From Allobacillus saliphilus (GTDB taxonomy: Bacteria; Bacillota; Bacilli; Bacillales; Alkalibacillaceae), in NCBI RefSeq assembly GCF_018138385.1, contig NZ_JAGSIE010000007.1, positions 96,830-160,829 on the forward strand: DNA of 64,000 bases, written 5' to 3'. Each line of letters starts with the position of its first letter. Within the stretch, counting starts at the first letter, position 1. Of the stretch, positions 1-8,552 are shown piece by piece. The notes beneath the pieces are model-generated. The model saw only the letters and a list, made by a program, of their open reading frames with translations. It was not told where the DNA came from and did no database searches. Made by a program: the position numbers and the translations under genes.

Positions 1-1059
1 TTCTGGGTTTGCCGTAAAAATACGTAAAAACGGTTCTGGGATGGCTACTAGGATAATCGTGATGGAGGTAGCACTGATTGTTACAACCTTCATCGTTAAC
101 CAAATCGTCTCTCTCATTCTGTCATAATTTTGCGCACCGTAATTGTACCCGACGATCGGCATCATCCCTTGCATGACAGCCATAATCGGAAGCGCCATAA
201 TCATGACAATCCGTTGAATAATCCCATAAATACCTACATAAAACTCTGTACCGTATTCGATGAGCATCGCATTCACAGCAATTACGAGTATACTCCCTGC
301 AGATTGTTGAATAAACGCTGGCATTCCTACAGATAAAACCTCTTTAACTATTGCAGCTTTCAACTTCATGTTTTCAAAAACGAACTTTAACGAGCTTTTC
401 CCTCGTGCATAATAATTAAGAATCATACCGAAAACAGCCGCTTGTGAAATGACGGTTGCAATTGCTGCCCCTTGCACGCCCATATTCAATCCAAATATGA
501 AAATTGGATCAAGTACAATATTAATAACAGCCGGAATGATCATCAAAATCATTGCAAATCGTGCATTTCCTTCCGCTCGCACGAGATTATTGGCCGCAAA
601 GCCACTCGTAAAGAAAAATGTCCCTAATAAAATCGGAAACATATAATCCATCGCATAGCCGATTGTTGACGGTGTCGCTGCAAAGACTAGTAGTAGCGGT
701 TCTAACGCAAACAACGAAATCAGTATTCCAGCGACACTTGCGAAAAGGATTAGTGTAATAATATTTGCAAAGATTAAATTCGCTTCTTCCGGTTTTTTAG
801 CGCCAAGACGTCTGGAAATAACGGACGACCCACCGACGCCAAGCGCCGCAGCGACAGCGATCATAATCATCATCATTGGAAAAGCTACTGTCGTTCCAGC
901 AACTGCTTCGATTCCAACACCGTAAGAAATAAACACCGTATCTACAACGTTATATAAAGTCATGACAAACATGCCAATTAATGCAGGTACAGATAAATTA
1001 CGAAGTAGTGTCGTAATCTTCTCGGTGCCTAGTTGCTCTGTTTGTTGTTTTTGTTCCAT
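1..1059 (-). CDS. MATE family multidrug efflux transporter (MepA-like), C-terminus cut by window edge
   Basis: This is an integral membrane exporter of the MATE family, which expels cationic drugs in exchange for Na+ or H+. The reading frame is open from the ATG at 1059 to the left edge, so about 350 N-terminal residues are seen and the end is missing. Visible family features are the early helix with VDTVFISYGVG, the block GVGGSSVISRRLGAKKPEEA, and the second-half start SVGMPAFIQQSAGSILV, which is typical of the MATE internal duplication. The ATG follows directly after the TAG stop of the MarR gene and has AGGAAGAGG upstream, so the two genes are translationally coupled. The MarR-MATE pairing recalls mepR-mepA of Staphylococcus. 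Substrates cannot be read from the sequence. Confidence 0.93.
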   Translation of the reverse strand, partial: MEQKQQTEQLGTEKITTLLRNLSVPALIGMFVMTLYNVVDTVFISYGVGIEAVAGTTVAFPMMMIMIAVAAALGVGGSSVISRRLGAKKPEEANLIFANIITLILFASVAGILISLFALEPLLLVFAATPSTIGYAMDYMFPILLGTFFFTSGFAANNLVRAEGNARFAMILMIIPAVINIVLDPIFIFGLNMGVQGAAIATVISQAAVFGMILNYYARGKSSLKFVFENMKLKAAIVKEVLSVGMPAFIQQSAGSILVIAVNAMLIEYGTEFYVGIYGIIQRIVMIMALPIMAVMQGMMPIVGYNYGAQNYDRMRETIWLTMKVVTISATSITIILVAIPEPFLRIFTANPE

Positions 1060-1506
1060 CTACTTCGCCTCTTCCTTTTGTTTAAGTAAATTCGTTTTCA
1101 TTCGTTGTAACCATTTCATAAACAAAGCTACCTCTTCTTCTGAAAAACCTTCCATTAATTCATATTCTTTTCCGTTAAGATTATCCCAGAGATCTTGATC
1201 AAGTTTTCTTCCTTTTTCTTTTATCGAAATAATCTTTGAACGCTTATCGACTTCACTATCTGATTTCTCAACCAAATCCTTCATCAAAAGCGAGTCTAAA
1301 ATTCCTGTCATTGTAGAGCCTTTAATATATAAATGTTGCTGTAATTCCACTTGGGATAACGGACCATTTTCAACAAGCAAAAAAAGAACTTTTGATTGTG
1401 CTACCGTTAACCCGTGAACAGCAAGTTGTTCGTTATATTGGTTTTCTAATAAATGAGCCACCATTCCTACTTGGTAGCCTAACTTTTCTTGTATGTTCCT
1501 CGCCAA
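1060..1506 (-). CDS. MarR family transcriptional regulator
   Basis: This is a 148-residue winged-helix regulator of the MarR family, probably the local repressor of the adjacent MATE exporter. The N-terminal dimerisation helix is followed by the helix-turn-helix (about residues 50-75, LSQVELQQHLYIKGSTMTGILDSL) and the wing with the family motif DKRSKIISIKEKGR. The start is a TTG at 1504-1506, preceded by GGAGG eight bases upstream; no ATG fits as well. It is the first gene of a two-gene operon with the exporter. An upstream TTAGG-TG-CCTAA palindrome is a possible autoregulatory operator. Family and role as a regulator are secure; the ligand is unknown. Confidence 0.92.
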   Translation of the reverse strand: MARNIQEKLGYQVGMVAHLLENQYNEQLAVHGLTVAQSKVLFLLVENGPLSQVELQQHLYIKGSTMTGILDSLLMKDLVEKSDSEVDKRSKIISIKEKGRKLDQDLWDNLNGKEYELMEGFSEEEVALFMKWLQRMKTNLLKQKEEAK

Positions 1507-1585
1507 ATTGCTTACCTCCCTAACTAAATCACAAGGAGTATCTTACCTTTTTTCTGCATTGAACGCAATCTATTAGCTTAACTTT

Positions 1586-1597
1586 TTAGGTGCCTAA
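1586..1597. promoter_or_regulatory. Palindrome TTAGGTGCCTAA, possible MarR operator
   Basis: This is a 12-bp inverted repeat (arms TTAGG/CCTAA, two central bases) about 80 bp upstream of the MarR start, in the only intergenic space available to the MarR-MATE operon. MarR proteins bind short palindromes of this size. Assignment is by position and symmetry only. Confidence 0.35.
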
Positions 1598-1612
1598 GAA
1601 TTTTTCATCCAA

Positions 1613-1859
1613 AAAAGAGGCTGGGACAAAATCTTTAAAGTTGACTCAGATACGAACAATCTAATTTAGTGTGCCGGAAATACCCGCTTCGGAAATATAC
1701 TCCGCTTTTCGCGGGCAGCTGTTGAGCCTCCTCGTGCTTCGCACTGCGGGGTCTCACCTAGGCTTTTGCTCCCGCAGAAGTCTCCGTATATTTCCTACGC
1801 TAAATTAGATTGTCATTCGTGTTTCTGAGTTTATAACTTAGATTTGTCCCAGCCTCTTT
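1613..1859. mobile_element. MITE-like fold-back intergenic repeat with AAAGAGGCTGGGACAAA termini
   Basis: This is a 247-bp non-coding element bounded by perfect 17-bp terminal inverted repeats. The pairing continues inward: ACAATCTAATTTAG and the GGAAATA block recur inverted on the right side, so the whole element could fold into one long hairpin. The centre holds the motif ending CTGCGGGGTCTCACC, with CCGCAGAAGTCTCCG on the other side, which resembles intergenic repeats I recall from many Bacillaceae genomes. No transposase is encoded. Its right end overlaps the 3' end of the neighbouring membrane protein gene and supplies its last codons and stop. No second copy was seen in this window. Confidence 0.7.
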
Positions 1860-2942
1860 CTTTTCTGCAAATTCATTGATTAATGACTTTCCTAGGATCA
1901 CCCACTGAGCGATGAATAATAAAACAATAGTGATCGACATTCCATATACAAACACATTCACCCAAATTTGAATGGCGTCTTGACCAATCACAAAAATTCT
2001 CTCAGTAAAGTATAAAAACATTGCAAACGTAAAAATCCGTGACCATTGACTTGGCGAATAAACCATGAACCCTTCATTCCAACCATATTTCCGATAACGG
2101 GAAAATCCACGTAACAATTCGATCCACTCAACTAGGATAAAGAAAAACAATGCTAATCCCCATACAAAATAATGTAGTAAAGAAATCTCTGGATAAGCAA
2201 AACTTATAGCAACGCCTGTGATGGATAGTGCTCCATGAATAATACAGTTTGAATTCGTCCAATGATCGATTATTTCTCTGATAGGCAATTTTACATATCG
2301 ATATAGAATTAAAATGAGATTACCTATATAGAGCAATAAACCAAACCAAATCAGTGTTCGTGCAAGTGGCGCAGGAAACTGTTCTTCAAAAACAAAATAT
2401 CCCGATATAACAACTGATTGGGTACCTACAGTAGATAATAATAGACCACCTTGAAACTTATCTATGTATTCATTGAAACGATTTAAAATAATTGAATAAT
2501 TTCTAAACAACCATGTGATATAACCTGTCCATAAAAGTCCAATATTTAAAGAGTAGAAAACAATAGTAATGGCATTCGATTGATAAACGGAAATAAGCAC
2601 ATTCCCAAGTGAAATCGATGCAATCCATGTACCGATACCAAAACTCGTTATGGGGCTTTCTAAATGTCGCTCATAGAATAAGCCTTGTTTCATCTCATTG
2701 ATCAGATAGAGAACGAGTAAAAGTAAACTAACTAAAAAGAAGATAAATAATGTTAATTCAATCCAATCATATTGAACAACATGATTGAACACACTAATAA
2801 TGACAATACCCGTTGCCATAATCGGTGCACCAGCTAATGTTGTAATATTTAGTTGTACTTGTCGTTTATAAACTAAAAATGCTCCCGTAAATCCTATTAG
2901 AAGAGCTACTATTAAATACATCGTAATACCAACCTTTTTCAT
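1800..2942 (-). CDS. Putative TDT/SLAC1-like (tellurite-resistance/dicarboxylate transporter type) membrane protein
   Basis: This is a 380-residue integral membrane protein with about ten hydrophobic helices. Three landmarks match the TDT/SLAC1 anion-channel family as I know it: FGIGTWIASISLGNVLI in helix 3, the FQGGLLLSTVGTQSVVISG stretch (family form: G-x-W-L-x-x-V-x-x-Q-S), and a late YSPSQWSRIFTFAMFLY segment. The family moves small anions such as dicarboxylates or sulfite; no substrate can be inferred here. The C-terminal residues from about KKEAGTNLSYKLRN to the stop are encoded by the right half of the MITE-like element, so the original C-terminus has probably been replaced. Start ATG at 2942. 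The family call is moderate. Confidence 0.6.
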   Translation of the reverse strand: MKKVGITMYLIVALLIGFTGAFLVYKRQVQLNITTLAGAPIMATGIVIISVFNHVVQYDWIELTLFIFFLVSLLLLVLYLINEMKQGLFYERHLESPITSFGIGTWIASISLGNVLISVYQSNAITIVFYSLNIGLLWTGYITWLFRNYSIILNRFNEYIDKFQGGLLLSTVGTQSVVISGYFVFEEQFPAPLARTLIWFGLLLYIGNLILILYRYVKLPIREIIDHWTNSNCIIHGALSITGVAISFAYPEISLLHYFVWGLALFFFILVEWIELLRGFSRYRKYGWNEGFMVYSPSQWSRIFTFAMFLYFTERIFVIGQDAIQIWVNVFVYGMSITIVLLFIAQWVILGKSLINEFAEKKEAGTNLSYKLRNTNDNLI

Positions 2943-3061
2943 TTACATAATTATAAATGTAACATAAGTTTATCGGTTCTTGGGTGGATGAGAATAGCTT
3001 TTCATTTTTCAATTGGTTTGAGATAATGAACCCACATCTCAATCCGTAAAGGAGCACAATA

Positions 3062-3733
3062 ATGAACGTACCTATTTTATATGAAGATAATCATTTATTA
3101 GTTGTCGAAAAACCGGTCAATATTCCGGTTCAGGAAGATCAATCGAAAGATAAAGATTTATTGACGTTGCTAAAAGAAGACATTAAAATCCGCCATAAGA
3201 AGCCAGGTAATGTGTTTTTGGCTCTCGTTCACCGACTAGATCGTCCAGTTGGAGGGGCAATGGTTTTCGCCAAAACTTCAAAAGCCGCTTCTCGCCTATC
3301 CGATCAGCTCCGAAGAAAAGCGATTGAACGAACTTATCTTGCCGTCGTGCACGGTGTTCCATCAAAAGCAAAAGATCAATTGGAAGATTATTTAGTGAAA
3401 GATCATCGAAAAAATATCGTACGCACAGCGAATCCGAACGAAAAGGAAGCTAAAAAAGCAATTCTCCATTATGAAGTGGCCAGTGAAAAGAAAGGATTCT
3501 CATTGTTATCCGTGAAACTTCAAACTGGAAGACCACATCAGATACGTGTGCAGCTTTCGTCACGCGGATTTCCGCTTTACGGAGACCAGAAATATGGGCA
3601 ACGCGTCAATAAACCAGGACAGCAAATTGCTCTTTGGTCAAATAAATTAGTGTTGGAGCACCCAACGACTAAAGAAGCCATGGAATTCACTTCCACACCT
3701 CCTTATGAGTATCCATGGAAGCTTTGGCAATAA
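3062..3733 (+). CDS. RluA-family RNA pseudouridine synthase
   Basis: The enzyme isomerises uridine to pseudouridine in rRNA or tRNA. The 223 residues contain the catalytic HRLDRPVGG motif (about residues 57-65), where the Asp is the nucleophile, the ERTYLAVVHG block, the TGRPHQIRVQLS block and YGDQKYG near the C-terminus. There is no N-terminal S4 domain, so this is the short single-domain RluA type rather than full RluD. The RBS AAAGGAG lies eight bases before the ATG. It stands alone on the plus strand and ends in a bidirectional terminator. The modified RNA position cannot be told from the sequence. Confidence 0.93.
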   Translation: MNVPILYEDNHLLVVEKPVNIPVQEDQSKDKDLLTLLKEDIKIRHKKPGNVFLALVHRLDRPVGGAMVFAKTSKAASRLSDQLRRKAIERTYLAVVHGVPSKAKDQLEDYLVKDHRKNIVRTANPNEKEAKKAILHYEVASEKKGFSLLSVKLQTGRPHQIRVQLSSRGFPLYGDQKYGQRVNKPGQQIALWSNKLVLEHPTTKEAMEFTSTPPYEYPWKLWQ

Positions 3734-3740
3734 CAATGTA

Positions 3741-3775
3741 AAAAGGTTGGGGAATGATATCTTCCCCAACCTTTT
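3741..3775. terminator. Bidirectional terminator hairpin
   Basis: A 13-bp perfect stem (AAAAGGTTGGGGA / TCCCCAACCTTTT) sits between the convergent pseudouridine synthase and membrane protein genes. It is flanked by A-rich and T-rich runs and so can serve both strands. Confidence 0.85.
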
Positions 3776-4244
3776 ATTTCGTTACGATATGTTCTATATA
3801 AACAATTCCCACAAAAACTAACCAAACACCAAACGGAAAGGCAAAGCTTTTTATCGCTTGCAATGATTTATATTCCTTATTTTTGCTCAAGAGTATACGG
3901 TCAGTAACAAAAAATAAAATCGACGCACCTAAACTATAGAATAATAAAATAAGACCGAACAAGACATGTAAAATTCCCGATAAGATCGTTTCAATTTGAT
4001 CATCTTTCATTTTCTTTGCAAAAAATTGACTCAATTTATCACTAATAATAGAAGCTAGCACGCCGTAAGTTAAAATCACAGGAAAGCTATACATTAGATA
4101 AATCGGTGTGCTTAATGTAAAGGCATATAAATAATCTGTTATTGATGAGGGGTTGTCTCCAAACGGATTGGGCATGATGAGACCTAATAGAACTGCAAAT
4201 ATTGAGCTAGATATGGACGCTGATACGATTTTTCGTGAAATCAT
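3774..4244 (-). CDS. Hypothetical membrane protein, about four helices
   Basis: This is a 156-residue hydrophobic protein with an N-terminal helix (ISSSIFAVLLGLIMP), a helix near residues 45-65, and two helices in the second half, separated by a charged loop KKMKDDQIET. I do not recognise the family. The start is taken as the ATG at 4244 (MISRKI), because AAGGAG lies seven bases upstream; an in-frame TTG five codons earlier overlaps that RBS and is unlikely. It is a single gene between two terminators, with no functional clue from neighbours. Confidence 0.72.
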   Translation of the reverse strand: MISRKIVSASISSSIFAVLLGLIMPNPFGDNPSSITDYLYAFTLSTPIYLMYSFPVILTYGVLASIISDKLSQFFAKKMKDDQIETILSGILHVLFGLILLFYSLGASILFFVTDRILLSKNKEYKSLQAIKSFAFPFGVWLVFVGIVYIEHIVTK

Positions 4245-4358
4245 TTTGTTCTCCTTCAATTGTCAATTGAACCTTGGGATTTATGTTACATGTTCTGTTG
4301 CCTATTATACCAATCGCACGCACATCTTGAAATGATTTCTCTCTTCTATTACATAAAA

Positions 4359-4396
4359 ACAGAAGCTCTCCGATCTAGGAGAAGCTTCTGTCTTTT
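4359..4396 (-). terminator. Rho-independent terminator of the YhgE-like/MMPL operon
   Basis: The stem ACAGAAGC...GCTTCTGT with a short internal mismatch is followed on the minus strand by a T run. It lies directly after the stop codon of the downstream operon gene. Confidence 0.8.
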
Positions 4397-6328
4397 TTAA
4401 GAAAACAATGCTTTGAATTTTTCCCAAAAACTACTCTTTTCTTCTTTCTCTGGCTCTTCCTCTTTAGATTCATCCACTTCAATGCTTTTTGTTTGGATGA
4501 CAAATTGGACGTGATCCACTTGTTCATTTTTTTCAGAAACAAACGAAACGGAATCGAAATCTGATTTATCATATTGTGAGATCATCTCATCGATTTCTTC
4601 GGTCATCTCTTGTGGCATATCTTTTGTTGAATCATGAAGCTCTTGTGTGCCGTCTTTTAATTCAACGACACCTTCTTCCAATTCGCTGACACCGTGATCG
4701 AATTCATTGATTCCAGCATGAATGTCAGAATAAGAATTCGAAAGTTCTTTCACACCGTTCGTGTATTCAGCAAGGCCGGTATGGAAGGAGCCATATTCTT
4801 TCGTTAAACTGGCAATTCCATCTTTTAATTGTTGCAAGCCTTCCATGCCATTAGACACAGATGAAATCTCACTCGCCATCGTATCGACGTTGGCAGTCAT
4901 TTCATTTAATCCTGCAATTGTTTCTTCTAATGAACCGACTACTGCACCGAGAGCTGCTTTTGCACCTGGTTTGTCTTGAGTTCCAAAATAAGTGCCTTTT
5001 GCGACTTGTGCTTTTTCATAAACTGTTGCTAATTTACCAATCGTCGATGAAACTTGCTCCATACTTGATTGGACATTTTGTAACTTTTGTAACGTCTCTT
5101 GTTCAATGCCTGCTTCTTGTAAAGCTTGCATTTCTTTTTCAGTAAATTGAGGAGCCTTCATTCCTTGTAGTCCATTTAATTCTTCTTTTGTTAAATTAGA
5201 TGGAATTCCATTCATTGCTCCATCTAACGCCTGGTAAGCAGTAGAGTAGTTGTCTTTCAGCTTTTGTAGTCCGTCTTTCATCTCTTTTAACCCAGCGGAT
5301 AACTGTTTAAGTCCTTCAACCAATTGATCCTGCTGGCTCGTATCGACATCGACATCGCTTAATGAGCCGTTCATCGATTGTAGTGCATTTTCAATTTCTT
5401 TTGAGCCGCCGATTAACTCACTGGATGACCCGTCGAGTTCAGCAATACCACCGCGATATTGAGCGGAACCGTTCACCAATTCAGATGCACCATCGTTCAT
5501 TTCTCTGACGCCAACAACTAAATCACTGACACCTGTGTTCAAATCGGCAATGGCATCGGACAAGGTACGGATATCTCCTGTCATCTCATCCGTCTCAGGA
5601 TCTTCAATGGACATAGAAGATGGAACGCCGGATATTTCAATGCCGTCGAATTCAAAGTTATCCGTGTCCGCTTCTACCGTAAATGTTTTTTCTTTTTCAG
5701 GCATTAACGTAAACGTAATTTGTTGTGTTTTTCCTGCGTTGGCCACCATTCCGTCTGGCGCCTGGATATTGGAGAAGGTTTCTGAATCAAAAGGTAACGT
5801 CACTTGCAACATATAATTATTGAAAAACGTTTTTCCATGTTCGCCATTAGCTTTGGCGTCTACTTCAATCTTAATTGTTCCTTCTTTTCCAGCCAATTGT
5901 TCCGGTGAGATTTTTTCCCCATCTAAATAATACGTTACATCGATATTCCAAGGTAGTTCAGTTTTTTCCATATTTCCTTGATAATAAAATTTTTCATCAG
6001 TCGCCGAGAATTCGACTTTGTTACCATCCAAAGTGACCTCTGTCATATCGGTCAAATTTCTCACACTCGTATAGTCACCATAGTCCACAATCGTTCCTTC
6101 TTTAACAATGTCGAAACGATTGACGACGTATAGTTCTTGTTGTTCGCCAGTCGGGGATAATGTTGCGTAAATCACTTCATCCTTCCCTGACATTTCACCT
6201 GTTTTTTCCCGCTCGTTTTCTTGTTTTGATTTGTCATTACTTACGTTTGCGGAAACAGTCGTAAGCACAGTCGACGCGAGCAACACAACAATCGTGAGCA
6301 AAAAGAGAATCTTTTTTATTTGTTTCAT
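4397..6328 (-). CDS. Secreted YhgE/Pip-like protein with coiled-coil heptad repeats
   Basis: This is a 643-residue exported protein. A signal peptide (MKQIKKILFLLTIVVLLASTVLTTVSA) is followed by a beta-rich region to about residue 240, then a long helical part with the repeated G-x-x-x-L-x-x-G pattern typical of YhgE/Pip-type proteins (DLNTGVSDLVVGVREMNDGASELVNG, HAGINEFDHGVSELEEGVVELKDG). The C-terminus is acidic and then amphipathic (KSSFWEKFKALFS). Unlike full YhgE it has no C-terminal membrane domain. Translation is coupled to the MMPL gene, whose stop lies three bases upstream; the RBS AAGGAG lies inside the MMPL end. The two probably act as one envelope export unit. The precise function is unknown. 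Confidence 0.82.
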   Translation of the reverse strand: MKQIKKILFLLTIVVLLASTVLTTVSANVSNDKSKQENEREKTGEMSGKDEVIYATLSPTGEQQELYVVNRFDIVKEGTIVDYGDYTSVRNLTDMTEVTLDGNKVEFSATDEKFYYQGNMEKTELPWNIDVTYYLDGEKISPEQLAGKEGTIKIEVDAKANGEHGKTFFNNYMLQVTLPFDSETFSNIQAPDGMVANAGKTQQITFTLMPEKEKTFTVEADTDNFEFDGIEISGVPSSMSIEDPETDEMTGDIRTLSDAIADLNTGVSDLVVGVREMNDGASELVNGSAQYRGGIAELDGSSSELIGGSKEIENALQSMNGSLSDVDVDTSQQDQLVEGLKQLSAGLKEMKDGLQKLKDNYSTAYQALDGAMNGIPSNLTKEELNGLQGMKAPQFTEKEMQALQEAGIEQETLQKLQNVQSSMEQVSSTIGKLATVYEKAQVAKGTYFGTQDKPGAKAALGAVVGSLEETIAGLNEMTANVDTMASEISSVSNGMEGLQQLKDGIASLTKEYGSFHTGLAEYTNGVKELSNSYSDIHAGINEFDHGVSELEEGVVELKDGTQELHDSTKDMPQEMTEEIDEMISQYDKSDFDSVSFVSEKNEQVDHVQFVIQTKSIEVDESKEEEPEKEEKSSFWEKFKALFS

Positions 6329-6331
6329 GCA

Positions 6332-8335
6332 TCATTTCTCCTTATAAAAATTCGATTTCCACGTTGTTTTACCAATCACCTTATCAAATACCATCAACAT
6401 CGCAGGTAGGAAAAAGACAACCATGATGAACGCTAACAAGGCGCCTCGCCCAAGCAACAAGCCAATCGATGATACAATTGGATTTGTTGATGTCAGCCAT
6501 AAAATGAAGCCAACACTTGATAAGATGGAAGCCGAGATAGCGACAGCAAATATCTTTTCATCGACCGTTTTCTTGATTGCCTTCAACGCTGACATTTCTT
6601 TTCGGTTTTCCGTGTAATTTTCCGTAAATAAAATCGCGTAATCAACCGTAGCTGCCAGCTGAACCGTACTGACAATTAAATAGCCGACAAAAACGAGTGC
6701 TGAATCGGTGAAATACGGAACAGCAAGATTAATCCAAACCGCCGATTGAATCGTCAGTAACAAAATCACTGGGTACGTAATGGATTTGAACGTCACCAAC
6801 AGGACAATCGCAATCGTCACGACCGTCAATATATTCACGACGGTATTGTCTCGCTGGACGACGTTTTTCATGTCATACAAGGTGACAGTTTCACCGAGTG
6901 AATAGATCTGCTCATCCGGGTAATAACTTTTCGCCGTATCTTGAACCTGTTCGACGACATGAAAGGCTGTTTCACCCTCCGTATCCGTGTTCGTCTGCAA
7001 AATGATCCGACTATAATTTTCCGAATAAAATTGCTCGGTTGCCGATTCATCCAAGTATTCAGGCGGAATCGCTGCATCCACCGTATTGACGTAGGAGATG
7101 ACACTCGTCACATGTTCCATGCCTTCCAATTCGTGAACAAGTTGCTCCTCTTTCGCAATATCTCCTCGAGGAACGAGCAGAACCATTTGCGTGTTCTTCC
7201 CGAATTCGTTCTCGATTTCTGCAACATCCGCTCCAGCTCTCGTGTTTTCAGGCTGCTCACCAATTCCATAAATGAAATTCGTTTCACTTTGAGCCAAAAA
7301 TGCCGGAACGATTAACGCGAACACAATCAGTAAGCTTGGAACCTTGAACTTCATGACCCATTTGCCCACACGCTTGAATTCCGGAATGATCGGTTTATGC
7401 TGCGTTTTATCAATCCATTTATAAAACATGATGGTCATAGCTGGTAAAAAGACCATAACACTGATAAAGCTTAAGAGAATCCCTTTTACTAAACTGAATC
7501 CTAAATCAGAGCCAATTTCAAAATTCATGAACATCAACGCGATAAACCCGAAGAACGTTGTTGAAGCACTCGCAATGATTGCTGGGAATGACCTCTTCAT
7601 CGCAAGAATCATCGCTTCTTTCGGATCTGCTACGTTTTTTCGGTAATCACCAAAACTATGCAGTAGGAAAATCGCATAATCGAGCGAAACGGCGAGCTGC
7701 AGAATCGGCGCGACGGACGAGGTCACAAATGAAATTTCCCCGGTGAAAATATTCGTCCCCATATTGATGAGAACCGACACACCAATGGCGGTCAGGAAGA
7801 AAATAGGTTCCGCCCATGAATTCGTTGATAAAATTAAGATGATGATAATAATCGGAATCAGTAATGCCGCCGCATATAGCGTTTCGGTCAACGCCATTTT
7901 TTGCTGGGTCGCTGTATCGAGCGCTTCACCCGCCATGGCATTTTCCTCACCGATCAATTCATACACTTCATCGGTTACTGCTACTTCATCGCCTTCACGA
8001 ATCGTGAAATTGAAGAGCGCATTCCCGTTTTGATAGTACGATTCAACGGTTTCTTCATCCGCCATTTCGATCGGTGTCTTCAAATCGACCGCGTCATCCA
8101 GCCAAGTGACGTCTGACACACCATCAATGGCAGCTAACTCTTCTTTAAATCGAAGTGCCTCCTGAATCGTCATGTCTTTCATCATCACACGCGTATTCGG
8201 AACGGCTCCATCGAATTCTTCATCCATAATATCCATTGCTTCTGTCGATTGGGCATCCTCTGGTAAATAATCCGCTACGTTGTAATTCACGGAGACCCCA
8301 ATTTGTGCAATGGCACTTAAAATCATTAGCACCAT
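6332..8335 (-). CDS. MMPL/RND superfamily transporter; true start uncertain
   Basis: This proton-driven exporter has two repeats, each made of one helix, an extracytoplasmic loop and a five-helix SSD-like bundle. Visible landmarks are VNYNVADYLPEDAQST after helix 1, SVAPILQLAVSLDYAIFLLHSF in the first bundle and STVQLAATVDYAILFTENYTENR in the second. MMPL proteins export lipids, peptides or drugs. The ATG at 8335 falls inside the first membrane helix and has no RBS. The coding sense continues upstream (DIAAKIIKYKKSIVITF) to about 8389, but no ATG, GTG or TTG occurs before an in-frame TGA. A rare ATA/ATT start or a sequence error is likely. It is transcribed from a TTGTAT-N17-TATAAT promoter next to TetR-type operators. 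Confidence 0.88.
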   Translation of the reverse strand: MVLMILSAIAQIGVSVNYNVADYLPEDAQSTEAMDIMDEEFDGAVPNTRVMMKDMTIQEALRFKEELAAIDGVSDVTWLDDAVDLKTPIEMADEETVESYYQNGNALFNFTIREGDEVAVTDEVYELIGEENAMAGEALDTATQQKMALTETLYAAALLIPIIIIILILSTNSWAEPIFFLTAIGVSVLINMGTNIFTGEISFVTSSVAPILQLAVSLDYAIFLLHSFGDYRKNVADPKEAMILAMKRSFPAIIASASTTFFGFIALMFMNFEIGSDLGFSLVKGILLSFISVMVFLPAMTIMFYKWIDKTQHKPIIPEFKRVGKWVMKFKVPSLLIVFALIVPAFLAQSETNFIYGIGEQPENTRAGADVAEIENEFGKNTQMVLLVPRGDIAKEEQLVHELEGMEHVTSVISYVNTVDAAIPPEYLDESATEQFYSENYSRIILQTNTDTEGETAFHVVEQVQDTAKSYYPDEQIYSLGETVTLYDMKNVVQRDNTVVNILTVVTIAIVLLVTFKSITYPVILLLTIQSAVWINLAVPYFTDSALVFVGYLIVSTVQLAATVDYAILFTENYTENRKEMSALKAIKKTVDEKIFAVAISASILSSVGFILWLTSTNPIVSSIGLLLGRGALLAFIMVVFFLPAMLMVFDKVIGKTTWKSNFYKEK

Positions 8336-8432
8336 AAATGTTATAACAATTGATTTTTTATATTTGATAATCTTAGCTGCAATATCTATTACCCTGCACC
8401 CTCTCTTGCGTCAAACAAAATTCCACTATATC

Positions 8433-8461
8433 ATTATATAGACACCGTGTTGGATATACAA
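8433..8461 (-). promoter_or_regulatory. Sigma-A promoter of the MMPL operon
   Basis: On the minus strand, -35 TTGTAT (8456-8461) and -10 TATAAT (8433-8438) are separated by 17 bases, about 45 bases before the presumed MMPL translation start. The -35 overlaps one of the TGTTG...CAACA palindromes, which suits repression. Confidence 0.7.
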
Positions 8462-8516
8462 CATACAGTATTGTAAAGCACGTCTAAAAACCAACACTTG
8501 AACATTTAAGTGTTGG
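8449..8516. promoter_or_regulatory. Tandem operator palindromes for the divergent TetR regulator
   Basis: Two inverted repeats share the word GTGTTGGATAT. The first, TGTTG-N6-CAACA, spans 8449-8464. The second has 9-bp arms CCAACACTT and AAGTGTTGG at 8491-8516, separated by eight bases. They lie between the divergent MMPL and TetR genes, the standard arrangement for TetR autoregulation and control of a linked exporter. Confidence 0.6.
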
Positions 8517-8552
8517 ATATCCATAAAATTTTCACAAAGTAGGTGAATGAAA

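Noticed and set aside
2866..3057. 63-codon minus frame upstream of the TDT-like gene
   Set aside because: It overlaps the N-terminus of the TDT-like gene in another frame and has no RBS.
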